Below, in pieces: positions 17,145 through 26,952 of a DNA stretch of 64,000 nucleotides (within the stretch, counting starts at the first letter, position 1; each line of letters starts with the position of its first letter). This DNA is from Burkholderia cepacia GG4 (GTDB lineage Bacteria; Pseudomonadota; Gammaproteobacteria; Burkholderiales; Burkholderiaceae): the NCBI RefSeq assembly GCF_000292915.1, contig NC_018513.1:2108001-2172000 (forward strand), in the 5' to 3' direction. A program made the translations under genes and the position numbers. The notes beneath the pieces were generated by a model, which did not search any database, was not told the origin of the DNA, and saw nothing but the letters and a program-made list of their open reading frames with translations.

Positions 17145-19052
17145 TTACTTGAACGAGCGCAGGTCTTCCTGCAGACGCTCAACGAAGGCTTCGACCGGCA
17201 TAACGCCAAGGTCGACGCCGCCACGGGCACGCACGGCTACCGTTTGCGCATCACGCTCCTTATCGCCCACGACGAGGAGATAAGGCACCTTTTCCAGCGT
17301 GTGCTCGCGTATTTTATAGCTAATCTTCTCGTTGCGCAAATCGGCCGCCACTCTAACCCCTTGTTTTTGCAACGTTTGGGCCAGAGATTGTGCATATTCG
17401 GCCTGACTTTCGGCGATATTGAGCACAATTGCCTGGAACGGCGCGAGCCAGGCCGGCATCGCGCCGGCATGGTGCTCGATCAGAATCCCCAGGAATCGCT
17501 CCATCGAACCGACGATCGCACGGTGCAGCATCACGGGCCGGCGACGGCTGTTGTCTTCAGCGACGTACTCGGCGCCGAGGCGCTCCGGCAGCACCATGTC
17601 GAGCTGCAGCGTGCCGCACTGCCACGAGCGGCCGAGCGCATCCTTGATGTGGTATTCGATCTTCGGGCCATAGAACGCACCCTCGCCCGGCAGCTCTTCC
17701 CACGACAGGCCGCACGCCGTCAGCGCGTCGCGCAGGCCCTGCTCGGCGCGATCCCACGTTTCGTCGGTGCCCGCACGCTGGTCAGGGCGCAGCGACAGCT
17801 TGATGTCGATGTGCTCGAACCCGAAATCCTTGTACACGCTCATCGCCAGCGTGTTGAACGCGATCGATTCGGAAATGAACTGCTCTTCCGTACAGAAGAT
17901 GTGCGCATCGTCCTGCACGAAGCCGCGCACGCGCATCAGGCCATGCAGCGCGCCCGACGCTTCGTTGCGATGGCACGAACCGAATTCCGCGTAGCGCAGC
18001 GGCAGGTCGCGATACGAGCGCAGGCCGTGCTTGAACACCTGAACGTGACCCGGACAGTTCATCGGCTTGATCGCGTAGTCGCGCTTCTCCGACTCCGTCG
18101 TGAACATGTTCTCGCGGTAGTTCTGCCAGTGGCCCGACGCTTCCCACAGCGAGCGGTCCATGATCATCGGCGTCTTGATCTCGAGATAGCCGGCGTCGTT
18201 CACGCGGCGGCGCATGTACTGCTCGACCTGCTGCCACAGCGCCCAGCCCTTCGGATGCCAGAACACCATGCCCGGCGACTCTTCCTGCATGTGGAACAGG
18301 TCGAGCTGCTTGCCGAGCTTGCGGTGGTCGCGCTTTTCCGCTTCCTCGAGCATGTGCAGGTATTGATCCTGGTCTTCCTTCTTCGTCCAGGCGGTACCGT
18401 AGATGCGCTGCAGCTGCTCGTTCTTCGAGTCGCCGCGCCAGTACGCGCCCGCGACCTTCATCAGCTTGAAGACCTTCAGCTTGCCGGTCGACGGCACGTG
18501 CGGGCCGCGGCACAGGTCGGTGAAGCCGCCGTGCGAGTACAGCTTGATTTCGTCGCTTTGCGGAATCGATTCGATGATCTCGGCCTTGTACTTCTCGCCG
18601 AGGCTGCGGAAATAGCCAGCCGCCTCGTCGCGCGACACGACGCGGCGCGTGACCGGCTCATCCTTCTTCACGAGTTCCTGCATGCGCTTTTCGATCTTTT
18701 CCAGATCTTCCGGCGTAAACGGACGGTTGTACGAGAAGTCGTAGTAGAAGCCGTTGTCGATCACCGGACCGATCGTCACCTGCGCATCCGGATACAGATC
18801 CTTCACAGCGTACGCGAGCAAGTGCGCGGTCGAGTGACGGATGATGTCGAGACCGTCGGCGTCCTTGTCCGTGACGATCGCGAGCGATGCGTCGCGATCG
18901 ATCACCGTGGACGTATCGACGAGTTCGCCGTCGAGCTTGCCACCAAGCGCAGCCTTCGCAAGGCCGGGACCGATCGAGGCTGCAACCTCGGCAACTGTCA
19001 CCGGATGCTCGTATTGTCGAACTGAGCCGTCAGGCAAGCGTATCGAAACCAT
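17145..19052 (-). CDS. thrS: Threonine--tRNA ligase
   Basis: A 635-aa class II synthetase. The start at 19052 ([20 protein letters not shown]) has a GGAGA ribosome binding site and matches the N-terminal TGS domain; the extension to 19094 is not family-like. An editing domain follows ([20 protein letters not shown], with a GFYYDF segment), then the catalytic core ([20 protein letters not shown], whose Cys is a zinc ligand, and [17 protein letters not shown] motif 2). A C-terminal anticodon-binding domain ends it. It heads the thrS-infC-rpmI-rplT block; infC starts 49 bases downstream. Confidence 0.97.
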   Translation of the reverse strand: MVSIRLPDGSVRQYEHPVTVAEVAASIGPGLAKAALGGKLDGELVDTSTVIDRDASLAIVTDKDADGLDIIRHSTAHLLAYAVKDLYPDAQVTIGPVIDNGFYYDFSYNRPFTPEDLEKIEKRMQELVKKDEPVTRRVVSRDEAAGYFRSLGEKYKAEIIESIPQSDEIKLYSHGGFTDLCRGPHVPSTGKLKVFKLMKVAGAYWRGDSKNEQLQRIYGTAWTKKEDQDQYLHMLEEAEKRDHRKLGKQLDLFHMQEESPGMVFWHPKGWALWQQVEQYMRRRVNDAGYLEIKTPMIMDRSLWEASGHWQNYRENMFTTESEKRDYAIKPMNCPGHVQVFKHGLRSYRDLPLRYAEFGSCHRNEASGALHGLMRVRGFVQDDAHIFCTEEQFISESIAFNTLAMSVYKDFGFEHIDIKLSLRPDQRAGTDETWDRAEQGLRDALTACGLSWEELPGEGAFYGPKIEYHIKDALGRSWQCGTLQLDMVLPERLGAEYVAEDNSRRRPVMLHRAIVGSMERFLGILIEHHAGAMPAWLAPFQAIVLNIAESQAEYAQSLAQTLQKQGVRVAADLRNEKISYKIREHTLEKVPYLLVVGDKERDAQTVAVRARGGVDLGVMPVEAFVERLQEDLRSFK

Positions 19053-19111
19053 AGCAATCTCCGTGATGCCGACAGTGGGCGGCAAACCAGGCACGCGATA
19101 TAAAAGTCACG

Positions 19112-19126
19112 CGCGAAAATTTCGCG
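19112..19126. promoter_or_regulatory. Perfect inverted repeat in the thrS leader
   Basis: CGCGAAA-A-TTTCGCG is a 7-base-arm palindrome about 60 bases before the thrS start and just downstream of the tRNA-Val terminator. It could be an operator or leader hairpin; its role is not known. Confidence 0.35.
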
Positions 19127-19128
19127 AC

Positions 19129-19163
19129 AAAAAAAATGCGGCCCCGCTTTCGAGGGGCCGCAT
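19129..19163 (-). terminator. Terminator of tRNA-Val
   Basis: ATGCGGCCCC and GGGGCCGCAT pair perfectly around an 8-base loop, with eight A on the left giving the minus-strand T tract. It separates tRNA-Val from thrS. Confidence 0.85.
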
Positions 19164-19323
19164 TCGATACTTCACTCAAACTGAAAGGGCGAAAACGTTC
19201 CTCGACTAGCGTCGCTCCGAAAAGGTTTCGGTCAACGTTCGCGGTGTCATAACCGTATTCGCCTTGTTCGCGTTGAGTTATTTACTGCATCGAACACCCG
19301 GAAACCGGGCATTCTCAATTCGT

Positions 19324-19400
19324 TGGTAGGCTCGATTGGACTCGAACCAACGACCCCCACCATGTCAAGGTGGTGCTCTAACCAGCTGAGCTACGAGCCT
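19324..19400 (-). tRNA. tRNA-Val (GAC)
   Basis: The minus strand folds as a complete tRNA: acceptor AGGCTCG/CGAGCCT, D-arm TAGCTCAGCTGGTTAGAGCA, anticodon stem CCACC/GGTGG with loop TTGACAT (anticodon GAC), and T-arm CGTTGGTTCGAGTCCAATCG. CCA is encoded at the 3' end. Confidence 0.97.
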
Positions 19401-19496
19401 AGAGAAGCTAAGATTATATGGAGCTGACGCACGCTTGGCAAGTGTTTTTATGCGGCCGCAGCAAAATAACCGTGTTCCAACCCCATTACGGGAGCG

Positions 19497-21731
19497 TCAC
19501 GCCTTGCGCCCCGCCCGCACGACGCCCGTCACTTCACCGAGCAGCGTGCACGCACGCTGCACCTGTGCCGAATTCGTCACCTCGACCGTGAACTGCATGA
19601 ATGCCGCATTGCGGCGGCTCTGCGTCTTCACGCCCACCACGTTCATCTTCTCGCGCGCGAACACTTCGGAGATGTCGCGCAGCAATCCCTGCCGGTCGCT
19701 CGCCTCGATCATCAGGTCGACCGGATAGACGGACGCGCCGCGTCCGCCGAGCACGTCGGCCGACCAGGTCGTCTGCAGCACGCGCTCCGGCGCGCGCTCG
19801 ACCATCCGCCGGAACGTCGGACAGTCGCTGCGATGGATCGACATCCCCTTGCCGCGCGTCACGAAACCGCTGATCGGGTCGGGCGGCGCCGGACGGCAGC
19901 AGCGCGCAAGCTGGGTCAGCAGTGCATCGACGCCCACCACCAGCACGCCGGTCGACGCGCCGTGCGCGACGCTCGCCCCGCTGCTGCGCTTCTCGAAATC
20001 GGCGGGTGCCTCAGGCGCATGTTCGGGCGGCGGCGCATCGGAGAGCGCGTGCTCGACGTTGCGCAGGCTGAACTCTTCCTTGCCGACGACCGAGAACAAT
20101 TCCTCGGGCGACTTGAAGCCGAGCTTCGTGGCGAGGTTGTCGAGGTTGACCGACGTCTTGCCCTCGCGCTGCAGCGTCTTTTCGACGAGCGCGCGGCCAT
20201 GCGCGATGTTCTCTTCCTGCTCGATCGAGTTGAACCACGCACGCACCTTCTGTCGCGCGCGCGGGCTCTTCAGATAACCGAGCTGCAGGTTCAGCCAGTC
20301 GCGTGACGGCCCGCCCTCCTTCACCGCGACGATCTCGACCGTCTGGCCGTTCGCGAGCGACGTATTCAGCGGCACCATCACGCCGTCGACGCGCGCGCCG
20401 CGGCAACGATGGCCGAGCTCGCTGTGCAGGTGGTAGGCGAAATCGACCGGCGTCGCGCCCTGCGGCAGCGCGATTACGCGCGCCTGCGGCGTCAGCACGT
20501 AGATGTGATCGTCGTCGAGCGACGTCTCGCGCAACTGCGCCCACGCCTTGTCGCCGGACACTTCGGCGCCGTCCTCGACGTCGTCCTTCCACGCGAGCAA
20601 CTGGCGCAGCCAGGCGATCTTCTCGTCGTACTTGTCGCTCGCAGAGAACTGACCGCCATAGCCGCGCGCGCCCGCCTCCTTGTAGCGCCAGTGCGCGGCG
20701 ACGCCATACTCGGCAAACCGGTGCATGTCCTGCGTGCGGATCTGCACTTCGAACGCACGGCCGTCGTCGCCGATCACGACCGTATGCAGCGACTTGTAGC
20801 CGTTCGGCTTCGGCCTCGAGATGTAGTCGTCGAATTCCTTCGGCACCGGCTGCCACAGGTGATGCACGATGCCGAGCACCGCGTAGCAATCCTTGATGTC
20901 CGGCACGATCACGCGGAATGCGCGCACGTCGTACAGCTCGGAGAAATCGAGCTCCTTGCCGCGCATCTTGCGCCAGATGCTGTAGATGTGCTTGGGCCGC
21001 CCGCTCACGTCGGCCGGGATGTGCGCTTCCGCCAGCTCGTGCTGCAACCGCTCGATCGCCTCCGCAACGTACGCCTCGCGTTCGATGCGCTTCTCGTCGA
21101 GCAGTTTGGCGATGCGCTTGTAGGTGACCGGATCCTCGAAGCGGAACGCGAGATCCTCGAGCTCCCACTTCAGTTGCCAGATGCCGAGACGGTTCGCGAG
21201 CGGCGCGTAGATCTCGAGCGTCTCACGCGCGACGTCGGGCGGCGGATCGATCTTCGCTGCCGCGTAGTAGCGCAGCGACTGCAGCCGCGACGCAAGCCGG
21301 ATCAGCACCACGCGGATGTCCTGCGCGAACGCGAGCAGCATCTTGCGCAGCGCCTCGATCTGCGTGCGCCGCTCTTCCGCTGCGTCGCGCCCGGTGTCGG
21401 GCTTCGCATTCTGCGCGGCGCGCAGGCTGACGGTGCCGAGCCGCAGCAGCTTGCGCACGTCGGCCACGAGCCGCGCGACCTCTTCGCCGAACCGCTCGGT
21501 CAGCTCGCGCCCGGGATCGCTCAGATGCGGCGTCAGCACGAACAGCGCAGCCGCCTGCATCGCGTGCGGATCGACGTTCAGCGTACGCATGATCGACGCC
21601 GTGCCCGCCGAGTGATCGGCGAGCAGCTCGCCCGACGACAGGCGCGCGTCGCCGGCCCGCTCGCGCACGAACGCGAGCACGTCGTCGAACGACGGCGCAG
21701 CGACGGAAGAAGCGGAAACGGACTCGGTCAT
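19497..21731 (-). CDS. relA: (p)ppGpp synthetase RelA
   Basis: A 744-aa long RSH protein that makes the stringent-response alarmone. The N-terminal hydrolase domain is degenerate (ADHSAGTASIMRTLNVDPHA, lacking the paired HD residues), as in RelA rather than SpoT. The synthetase domain is intact: RPKHIYSIWRKMRGKELDF, YDVRAFRVIV, EFDDYISRPKPNGYKSLHTV, VQIRTQDMHRFAEYGVAAHW. TGS follows (VIALPQGATPVDFAYHLHSE), then the zinc-finger/conserved-Cys region (RCCRPAPPDPISGFV) and a C-terminal ACT domain (DRQGLLRDISEVF). Synthesis without hydrolysis is therefore predicted. Confidence 0.95.
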   Translation of the reverse strand: MTESVSASSVAAPSFDDVLAFVRERAGDARLSSGELLADHSAGTASIMRTLNVDPHAMQAAALFVLTPHLSDPGRELTERFGEEVARLVADVRKLLRLGTVSLRAAQNAKPDTGRDAAEERRTQIEALRKMLLAFAQDIRVVLIRLASRLQSLRYYAAAKIDPPPDVARETLEIYAPLANRLGIWQLKWELEDLAFRFEDPVTYKRIAKLLDEKRIEREAYVAEAIERLQHELAEAHIPADVSGRPKHIYSIWRKMRGKELDFSELYDVRAFRVIVPDIKDCYAVLGIVHHLWQPVPKEFDDYISRPKPNGYKSLHTVVIGDDGRAFEVQIRTQDMHRFAEYGVAAHWRYKEAGARGYGGQFSASDKYDEKIAWLRQLLAWKDDVEDGAEVSGDKAWAQLRETSLDDDHIYVLTPQARVIALPQGATPVDFAYHLHSELGHRCRGARVDGVMVPLNTSLANGQTVEIVAVKEGGPSRDWLNLQLGYLKSPRARQKVRAWFNSIEQEENIAHGRALVEKTLQREGKTSVNLDNLATKLGFKSPEELFSVVGKEEFSLRNVEHALSDAPPPEHAPEAPADFEKRSSGASVAHGASTGVLVVGVDALLTQLARCCRPAPPDPISGFVTRGKGMSIHRSDCPTFRRMVERAPERVLQTTWSADVLGGRGASVYPVDLMIEASDRQGLLRDISEVFAREKMNVVGVKTQSRRNAAFMQFTVEVTNSAQVQRACTLLGEVTGVVRAGRKA

Positions 21732-21770
21732 CGCACGGCCTGGCGTATTGCGGTCATCGTGGTGCTTCGC

Positions 21771-22124
21771 TCAGCTCCGCTGCGCGGCGACGACGACGAT
21801 CTCGACGAGCAGCGCCGGATCCGCGAGCTTCGCCTCGACGGTGGCGCGCGGCGGCGTGTTGCCCTGCGCGACCCACGCGTCCCACTCCGCGTTCATGCCT
21901 TCGAAGTTCGCGAGATCCGAAATGTAGATCTGCACCGACAGCAGATGCGCCTTGTCGCTGTTCGCTTCGGCGAGCAGCCGGTCGATGTGGCCGAGCACTT
22001 CGCGCGTCTGGCCCTTGATGTCCTGGGTCGTGTCTTCGGCGATCTGGCCGGCCAGATACACGGTACCGTTGTGGATCGCGGTTTCGGAGAGACGGGCCCC
22101 GACGTGGTGACGAATGACTGCCAT
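21771..22124 (-). CDS. RidA/YjgF-family protein
   Basis: A 117-aa member of the Rid superfamily, whose archetype RidA hydrolyses reactive enamine/imine intermediates. The start MAVIRHHVGARLSETAIHNG was chosen because the longer frame adds a non-family N-terminus. The conserved pattern is present: VYLAGQIAEDT, then VLGHIDRLLAEANSDK, and GNTPPRATVEAKLADPALLV, where the Arg after PP is the substrate-carboxylate-binding residue. It lies between relA and the hydrolase gene on the same strand. It may belong to a Rid subgroup other than RidA proper. Confidence 0.9.
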   Translation of the reverse strand: MAVIRHHVGARLSETAIHNGTVYLAGQIAEDTTQDIKGQTREVLGHIDRLLAEANSDKAHLLSVQIYISDLANFEGMNAEWDAWVAQGNTPPRATVEAKLADPALLVEIVVVAAQRS

Positions 22125-22205
22125 GGAATGTTCCGGTCGTATGAGTGGGTGAAGAATCGGCGACGACGCGGCCCGCGTGCCGCCGAACCGCATATTATGA
22201 CGCGT

Positions 22206-23102
22206 TTATGCAACGCCTTCGACGAAAAACCGGCGTGCGAGCGCAATCTGGTCGGCACGGGTGAATGCCGGCGCATGGCCCGCGCCCGGAATCTCGACCC
22301 GCGCCACATGCCGGCCGCGGCGCACCATCTCGGCGACCGTGTCGCGCGACAGCAGGTCGGAGCTTTCACCCCGCACGACGAGCAGCGACGCGTCCGTCGT
22401 CTCGATCGCGCGCCACAGCGCGGCCTCGCCGAGCGCGGCCAGTTCGGGCGTGGTCGCCTTGAACGGTTCGGCAATGCGCGGATCGTAGCGCATCGTCCAG
22501 TCGCCCTCGGGCAGTTCGCGCAGCAACGGCGCGTTGATCTCGCGCCACTCGTCGCCGGACAGCGCGCCGAACGGCAGCGAAAGCGACGTCAGGTAGTCGA
22601 TGCCTTCCTGCTCGGTCGCGAAGCGCGGCTGCACGCCGAGGTATTCGCCGATGCGCGTCAGCGAATCGGGCTCGATGCGCGGGCCGACGTCGTTGACGAT
22701 CATCCGGCGCAGCGGCGAACCGGACAACCCGGCGAGCGCCATCCCGATCAGCCCGCCCATCGACGTGCCGAACCAGTCGACCGATTCGACGTCGAGCCGC
22801 GCGATCAGCGTCACCATGTCGGCCACATATTGCGGAATCGCGTAAAGCCGCGGGTCGGCGAGCCAGTCGGAGCGGCCGCGCCCGACGACGTCGGGGCAAA
22901 CGACGCGATACGTATCGGACAGCGCGGCGGCAAGCCGGTCGAAATCGCGCCCCGAACGGGTCAGGCCGTGCACGCAGACCAGCACGCGCGGATTGGCGGG
23001 ATCGCCCCATTCGGTATAGGCGACGTGGTGAAGGCCGGCGACGCTTGCACATTGCACGCGCCGCTGACGGGGAACCGGAGGATTCGCTGAGGTTGTTGGC
23101 AT
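22206..23102 (-). CDS. Alpha/beta hydrolase
   Basis: A hydrolase of about 298 aa with the classical fold: VLVCVHGLTRSGRDFDRLA (oxyanion HG), VCPDVVGRGRSDW, the nucleophile elbow FGTSMGGLIGMAL with the catalytic Ser, and GAGHAPAF with the catalytic His near the C-terminus. The start at 23102 is favoured by an ACAGGAT stretch about 8 bases upstream; ATG codons at 23111 and 23132 are alternatives. No substrate can be assigned. It is cytoplasmic and shares strand with the RidA-family gene, from which it is separated by about 80 bases. Confidence 0.88.
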   Translation of the reverse strand: MPTTSANPPVPRQRRVQCASVAGLHHVAYTEWGDPANPRVLVCVHGLTRSGRDFDRLAAALSDTYRVVCPDVVGRGRSDWLADPRLYAIPQYVADMVTLIARLDVESVDWFGTSMGGLIGMALAGLSGSPLRRMIVNDVGPRIEPDSLTRIGEYLGVQPRFATEQEGIDYLTSLSLPFGALSGDEWREINAPLLRELPEGDWTMRYDPRIAEPFKATTPELAALGEAALWRAIETTDASLLVVRGESSDLLSRDTVAEMVRRGRHVARVEIPGAGHAPAFTRADQIALARRFFVEGVA

Positions 23103-23312
23103 CGTTGGCATCCTGTCGAACGGGGGCGGCACGGCGGGACATCGCTTGTGCCCGCTTGTGCCGCCCGATGCAAACGATTGTAAACCGCTTCGCTCAGGCG
23201 AGTCGGCGCAACCGGGACGCGGATGCGCCGTTCACCCGCCACCAATGACAAACGCCCCGCGTGCCGTCGTCCGGCATGCGGGGCGCCGCAACCACGCTCG
23301 CGCGCGGCGAAC

Positions 23313-23954
23313 TTACGCGACCGCGCTCACATCGAGCGGCGCGCCGGTCTTCGCCTGGATTTCTTCCGCGCTGACGCCATCGGCGAGCTCGAGCACCTTC
23401 AGGCCGTCCGGCGTCACTTCGATCACGCCGAGATCGGTGATGATCAGGTCGACCACGCCGACACCCGTCAGCGGCAGGTTGCATTCGTCGAGAATCTTGT
23501 GCTGGTCGCCCTTCGCGACATGCTCCATCAGCACGACGACGCGCTTCACGCCCGCGACGAGATCCATCGCACCGCCCATCCCCTTGATCATCTTGCCGGG
23601 GATCATCCAGTTCGCGAGGTCGCCCTTCTTGCTGACCTGCATCGCGCCGAGGATCGCGAGGTTGATGTGGCCACCGCGGATCATCGCGAACGAATCGGCC
23701 GACGAGAAGATCGACGAGCCCGGCAGCGTCGTGACGGTCTGCTTGCCGGCGTTGATCAGGTCGGCGTCGACTTCGTCCTCGGTCGGCGACGGGCCGATGC
23801 CGAGCAGGCCGTTCTCCGACTGCAGCCAGACTTCGACACCTTCCGGCACGTGGTTCGCGACGAGTGTCGGCAAGCCGATGCCGAGGTTCACGTAGAAGCC
23901 GTCCTGCAGTTCCTTCGCCGCGCGCGCGGCCATCTGGTCACGATTCCAGGCCAT
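23313..23954 (-). CDS. scoB: Succinyl-CoA:3-ketoacid CoA transferase subunit B
   Basis: A 213-aa subunit transferring CoA from succinyl-CoA to acetoacetate in ketone-body use. The family hallmarks are [19 protein letters not shown] and [13 protein letters not shown], where the Glu of SENG is the catalytic residue, with [15 protein letters not shown] and [16 protein letters not shown] after them. It begins one base after the scoA stop, so the two are translated together and form the heteromeric enzyme. Confidence 0.95.
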   Translation of the reverse strand: MAWNRDQMAARAAKELQDGFYVNLGIGLPTLVANHVPEGVEVWLQSENGLLGIGPSPTEDEVDADLINAGKQTVTTLPGSSIFSSADSFAMIRGGHINLAILGAMQVSKKGDLANWMIPGKMIKGMGGAMDLVAGVKRVVVLMEHVAKGDQHKILDECNLPLTGVGVVDLIITDLGVIEVTPDGLKVLELADGVSAEEIQAKTGAPLDVSAVA

Positions 23955-23955
23955 G

Positions 23956-24660
23956 TCAGTCTCCTTTCGCGCGTACGACGCGTTGTTCGATGCGTTTTTC
24001 AGGCGTCGCGTTCAGCACGATGCGCTGCACGAAGATCCCCGGCGTATGGACCTGGTCCGGATCGAGTTCGCCGTTCTCGACGATCTCCTCGACTTCCGCC
24101 ACGGTGATCTTGCCCGCCATCGCACACATCGGGTTGAAGTTGCGCGCAGTGCGGCGATAGATCAGGTTGCCGGACTTGTCTGCTTTCCACGCCTTCACCA
24201 GCGCGACGTCGGCCGTCAGCGACGGCTCGAGCACGTACTGGCGATCGCCGAACTGGCGCGTTTCCTTGCCTTCCGCGATCACGGTGCCGTAGCCCGTGTT
24301 CGTGAAGAACGCGGGGATGCCGGCACCGCCCGCACGCAGCTTCTCGGCGAGCGTGCCCTGCGGCGTGAATTCGAGCTCGAGTTCGCCGGCCAGGTACTGG
24401 CGCTCGAACTCCTTGTTCTCGCCGACGTACGACGAGATCATCTTCTTGATCTGGCGCGTTTCCAGCAGCAGGCCGAGACCGAAGCCGTCGACGCCCGCAT
24501 TGTTGCTGATGCAGGTGATGCCCTTGACGGCGGAATCGCGCAGTGCCGCGATCAGCGCCTCGGGAATCCCGCACAGGCCGAAGCCACCCACCGCGAAGGT
24601 CTGTCCGTCGCGGACGATCCCTTCCAGCGCGGCAGCCGCGCCAGGATAGACTTTGTTCAT
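23956..24660 (-). CDS. scoA: Succinyl-CoA:3-ketoacid CoA transferase subunit A
   Basis: A 234-aa partner of sco[21 protein letters not shown], then the glycine-rich [59 protein letters not shown] and [20 protein letters not shown]. It is the first gene of the scoAB pair. A PAS-LuxR regulator is divergently placed 223 bases away and is a candidate regulator by position only. Confidence 0.95.
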   Translation of the reverse strand: MNKVYPGAAAALEGIVRDGQTFAVGGFGLCGIPEALIAALRDSAVKGITCISNNAGVDGFGLGLLLETRQIKKMISSYVGENKEFERQYLAGELELEFTPQGTLAEKLRAGGAGIPAFFTNTGYGTVIAEGKETRQFGDRQYVLEPSLTADVALVKAWKADKSGNLIYRRTARNFNPMCAMAGKITVAEVEEIVENGELDPDQVHTPGIFVQRIVLNATPEKRIEQRVVRAKGD

Positions 24661-24883
24661 CTGTTTGTCCCTTCCTCTATGGAAACCAGCAAAACCGGTT
24701 CACGCGCCCACTGGGCCGCAAGCCCGCCGCATCATTCTATGCATGCACGGCGATGCCTGCGTCGAGGCGCGCTGTTTTTATATCGCGACAAACCGCCACG
24801 AGATGCCTGAAAGGGTACGATGTGGCGCCGATGCGGCACAATACGCAAAAATACATAAGCATTTGCCTCCGCTTGCCTGCACC

Positions 24884-25429
24884 ATGCCCGCTCTCGATTA
24901 CCAGACTGCCTTTCACCTCGCGCCGCTCGGCCTCGTGATGTCGCGCGACCGCGTGATCGAGGACTGCAACGACGCGCTCGCGTCGATCTTCCGCTGCACG
25001 CGGGCCGACCTGATCGGGAAATCGTACGAGGTGCTCTATCCGTCGCCGGACGAATTCCAGCGCATCGGCGAACGTATCTCGCGCGTGATGATCGCGAACG
25101 GCACCTACGCCGATGACAGAATCATGAAACGCGCCGACGGTGAGCTGTTCTGGTGCCACGTCACGGGCCGCGCGCTCGACCGCACCGCGCCGCTCGCGGC
25201 CGGCGTGTGGACCTTCGAGGACCTGAGCGCGACACGCCGAGTCGCCGTGGAACTGACACCGCGCGAACGCGAGATCGCCGCACAGCTCGCCACTGGCAAG
25301 ACCAGCAAGCAGATCGGGCGCGTGCTCGACATCAGTTCGCGCACCGTCGACATCTACCGCGCACGGCTGATGCGCAAGTACGGCACGAACAACACGCCGG
25401 AACTGCTGCAGCGCCTGCTCGGCCAGTGA
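24884..25429 (+). CDS. PAS-domain LuxR-family transcriptional regulator
   Basis: A 181-aa protein. An N-terminal PAS domain (FHLAPLGLVMSRDRVIEDCN, CTRADLIGKSYEVLYPSPDE, then FWCHVTGRAL) is joined to a C-terminal LuxR/FixJ helix-turn-helix (LTPREREIAAQLATGKTSKQ, LDISSRTVDIYRARLMRKYG). It has no receiver domain, so it probably senses a small ligand, redox state or light through PAS. The start MPALDYQTAF fits the domain; upstream frame is not convincing, and no clear ribosome binding site is visible. It is divergent from scoAB. Confidence 0.88.
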   Translation: MPALDYQTAFHLAPLGLVMSRDRVIEDCNDALASIFRCTRADLIGKSYEVLYPSPDEFQRIGERISRVMIANGTYADDRIMKRADGELFWCHVTGRALDRTAPLAAGVWTFEDLSATRRVAVELTPREREIAAQLATGKTSKQIGRVLDISSRTVDIYRARLMRKYGTNNTPELLQRLLGQ

Positions 25430-25448
25430 ACGGCGCCCCGGAATGACG

Positions 25449-25471
25449 ATCGGCCGCATGTCGCGGCCGAT
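25449..25471. terminator. Hairpin between converging genes
   Basis: ATCGGCCGC pairs with GCGGCCGAT around ATGTC, 20 bases after the LuxR-family stop. An 18-base perfect palindrome, CCGGCGCCC/GGGCGCCGG, follows at 25499-25516. Neither has a long T tract, so termination is uncertain. Confidence 0.4.
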
Positions 25472-25533
25472 TCGGGGCTACCCGGAAATCACGACACCCC
25501 GGCGCCCGGGCGCCGGCTTCGCCGCCGCGGCGC

Positions 25534-25965
25534 TCAGTCGACCTTCTCCGCGAGCGCGCGCTCGACCGTATCGCGCAGCAATTGCGGCAGCGGCACCGAC
25601 TTGCCGAGCGCATAGTCGACCCATACGCAGCGTGCGTGGCCGCGTGCATAGACGTGCTGCGGATCGTCCGCACGCCTGAGCTCGAAACCCGTGTCGAGGC
25701 TGCTGCGGCCCGGCTTCGCGGCCGACATCCTGGCGATCACGTCGCCCGGATAATGCAGTTGCTTCAGGAACTCCATCGACGCCGTGACGATCACGGGCCC
25801 CTGCCCCTCGCCGTTGCCGCCCGCGATGCCGAGTTCCTCGAACCACGAGATGCGGGCCTGCTCCATGTAACGGAAATAGACCGTGTTGTTCACGTGGCCG
25901 AACGCATCCATGTCACCCCAGCGGATCGGCATCGACATCTCAAAAACAGGGGAATAATCACTCAT
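25534..25965 (-). CDS. Hotdog-fold acyl-CoA thioesterase
   Basis: A 143-aa protein of the 4-hydroxybenzoyl-CoA thioesterase/YbgC group. The active-site loop MPIRWGDMDAFGHVNNTVYF carries the catalytic Asp and the HVNN turn. FLKQLHYPGDVIARM and RCVWVDYALGKSVPLP complete the fold. It hydrolyses acyl-CoA esters in the cytoplasm; the chain length cannot be predicted. It lies 32 bases after the SDR gene start-to-stop block on the same strand and may share its transcript. Confidence 0.92.
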   Translation of the reverse strand: MSDYSPVFEMSMPIRWGDMDAFGHVNNTVYFRYMEQARISWFEELGIAGGNGEGQGPVIVTASMEFLKQLHYPGDVIARMSAAKPGRSSLDTGFELRRADDPQHVYARGHARCVWVDYALGKSVPLPQLLRDTVERALAEKVD

Positions 25966-25997
25966 TGCAGTCTTCTTGGTTACTGAACGTCATCCAC

Positions 25998-26774
25998 TCA
26001 GGCGAGGGCGAAGCCGTCGTCGGCGGAGATAATCGAGCCATTGATGAACTGCGACTCGTCGGCCGCGAGCAGCAACAACAGCCCGTCGAGATCCTGCGGC
26101 TTGCCGACTCGCCGACGCGGCAGCATCGACTCCAGCTTCTGGCCCTGCTCGGTTTCCCACAGGTAATGATTGATTTCGGTATCGATATAGCCCGGACAGA
26201 TCGCGTTGACGTTGATCCCGTGGCGGCCCCATTCGAGGGCCATCGCGCGCGTCATCTGCACGACCGCCGACTTGCTCATCGCATACAGTCCGATCTGCGG
26301 AAACACGCGCAGACCGGCCACCGACGCGATGTTGATGATCCGGTACGGCGGCTTGCCGTTGCCGTTCGAGCGCATCATCATCCGCTTCGCGACTTCCTGC
26401 GCGACGAAAAACGCGCCGCGCGTGTTGGTGTCGAACACGAACTCGAAATCGGCCGGCGTCACGTCGACGAGCTTCTGCATCGTCGAGACGCCCGAATTGT
26501 TCACCAGGATGTCGATCGTGCCGGCTTCCGTCTCCGCATGCGCGACGGCTGCCTTGATGCTCTGCACGTCGGTGACATCGAGCGACACGACATGCGCGGC
26601 ACCGCCCTCCGCCTCGATCTCCGCGCGCAATTCCTTCAGGCGCTCGACACGGCGGCTCGCGAGCACGACCTTCGCACCCGCCTGCGACAGCACCTGCGCA
26701 AAGCGCTGTCCGAGGCCGCTCGACGCGCCCGTGACCAGCGCAACCTTGCCTTCCAGATTGATCGATCGACCCAT
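25998..26774 (-). CDS. Short-chain dehydrogenase/reductase
   Basis: A 258-aa classical SDR. The start MGRSINLEGKVALVTGASSG has an AAAGGGGA ribosome binding site; the extension to 26831 is not family-like. Signatures are TGASSGLG for cofactor binding, ILVNNSGVSTM, the catalytic Ser in IINIASVAG, YAMSKSAVVQ with the Tyr and Lys, and the PG motif in NAICPGYIDTEI. ASRR after the second strand favours NADP(H). It precedes the thioesterase gene in the same direction. Together with the divergent ETF-QO this suggests a role in acyl-CoA or fatty-acid metabolism. Confidence 0.93.
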   Translation of the reverse strand: MGRSINLEGKVALVTGASSGLGQRFAQVLSQAGAKVVLASRRVERLKELRAEIEAEGGAAHVVSLDVTDVQSIKAAVAHAETEAGTIDILVNNSGVSTMQKLVDVTPADFEFVFDTNTRGAFFVAQEVAKRMMMRSNGNGKPPYRIINIASVAGLRVFPQIGLYAMSKSAVVQMTRAMALEWGRHGINVNAICPGYIDTEINHYLWETEQGQKLESMLPRRRVGKPQDLDGLLLLLAADESQFINGSIISADDGFALA

Positions 26775-26836
26775 TGCACATCCCCTTTCGATGTCGTTTC
26801 GCCGCAGCGGGCACCCTGTCCCACGCAGCATAACCC

Positions 26837-26864
26837 TAGCACAAAAAATAGAACGACCGTGCTA
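26837..26864. promoter_or_regulatory. Candidate operator between SDR and ETF-QO genes
   Basis: TAGCAC (26837-26842) and GTGCTA (26859-26864) form an inverted repeat around an AT-rich 16-base spacer that includes gaacgaccgt, a pattern common in TetR-type operators. It lies in the divergent promoter region. The regulator is not in this window. Confidence 0.35.
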
Positions 26865-26952
26865 ATCTAGCCGCATGTTGTTGCGGCAAGCGTTTCGTTT
26901 CGCAGACAATACGCTCCCGAATAAAAGCATTCTAACGGTTAGAGGAACGCCA

